Assembly: GCA_900128585.1 (NCBI GenBank)
Contig: LT642643.1
Coordinates: 1-13,099 of the forward strand
Source: Stramenopiles sp. TOSAG23-3
Lineage: Eukaryota; Sar
Direction: 5' to 3'
DNA: 13,099 nt
Part shown: positions 12,878 through 13,099 of the stretch, piece after piece
Layout of the letters: each line of letters opens with the position of its first letter
Position numbering within the stretch: position 1 is the stretch's first letter
Translations under genes and position numbers: made by a program
The notes under the pieces: generated by a model
What the model was told of the DNA's origin: nothing
Seen by the model: only the letters and a program-made list of their open reading frames with translations
Databases searched by the model: none

Positions 12878-13099
12878 TGACCCCGTACCCAGAAATCTAT
12901 CGTTTCTTTTTCCTAGAATAGTCTTGGACCATATATTTAAGCTTGTGAACTGCATAAACGTTTCATTATGTATAAAAATGATCACAATTAATATGTAATT
13001 ACTTTTACCAGAGGAGAAGTACCGGTATATAGTAGTAATTTAATAAATATAATAACTAATATAATAATGATGAAAGAAGAATTTCTTTTTTTTGTTGTT
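12878..13099. other. AT-rich intergenic DNA to window end
   Basis: AT-rich sequence beyond the promoter of the last gene, with poly-A/T and TAATAATG runs and a pyrimidine-rich end. No coding frame or RNA gene is seen. Confidence 0.6.

Noticed and set aside
1-13099. A CRISPR array, bacterial operon or viral segment
   Set aside because: No regular repeat-spacer pattern was seen. All recognisable genes are eukaryotic cellular families, and the alternating single genes do not form operons.

Overview
The window looks like nuclear DNA of an intron-poor unicellular eukaryote. Six protein genes can be supported. Four belong to eukaryotic families: diphthamide synthase subunit DPH2, telomere protein STN1, a kinesin-3-like motor and a phospholipid scramblase. 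Each of these four reads through as one uninterrupted ORF. Coding stretches are visibly GC-richer than the AT-rich intergenic DNA, which is full of homopyrimidine/homopurine tracts and A/T runs. The kinesin carries FHA, KIF1B-like and C2-like regions. That type of motor is reported missing from land plants and is common in protists with microtubule-based transport or flagella. I cannot place the organism more precisely. A flagellated or amoeboid protist or alga is a reasonable inference, not an observation.

Layout from left to right: 1-1432 is non-coding, with an imperfect inverted repeat (212-359) and a 173-nt pure pyrimidine tract (888-1060). DPH2 (+) is at 1433-3403. A 289-bp convergent spacer holds degenerate copies of an AT-rich element. 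STN1 (-) is at 3693-4316. A 1.2-kb divergent spacer follows. An unrecognised basic helical protein (+) is at 5557-6186. A 243-bp convergent spacer carries two more copies of the same AT-rich element. The kinesin (-) is at 6430-9474. A 1.7-kb divergent spacer holds a TTTC microsatellite and other repeats. The scramblase (+) is at 11191-12186. A 187-bp convergent spacer follows. An unrecognised protein with a strongly basic cluster (-) is at 12374-12826, then AT-rich DNA runs to the end.

The genes alternate strictly in strand (+ - + - + -). The convergent spacers are short (about 190-290 bp). The divergent ones are long (about 1.2-1.7 kb) and would have to hold two promoters each. The six products act in unrelated processes: translation factor modification, telomere maintenance, intracellular transport, membrane lipid distribution and two unknowns. 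Nothing indicates an operon or a single joint system. The features most worth a second look are the divergent kinesin motor (extended loop L11, altered microtubule-binding motif, retained lysine-rich loop 12), the AT-rich element shared by two convergent spacers, and the palindromic TATA-like promoter of the scramblase.
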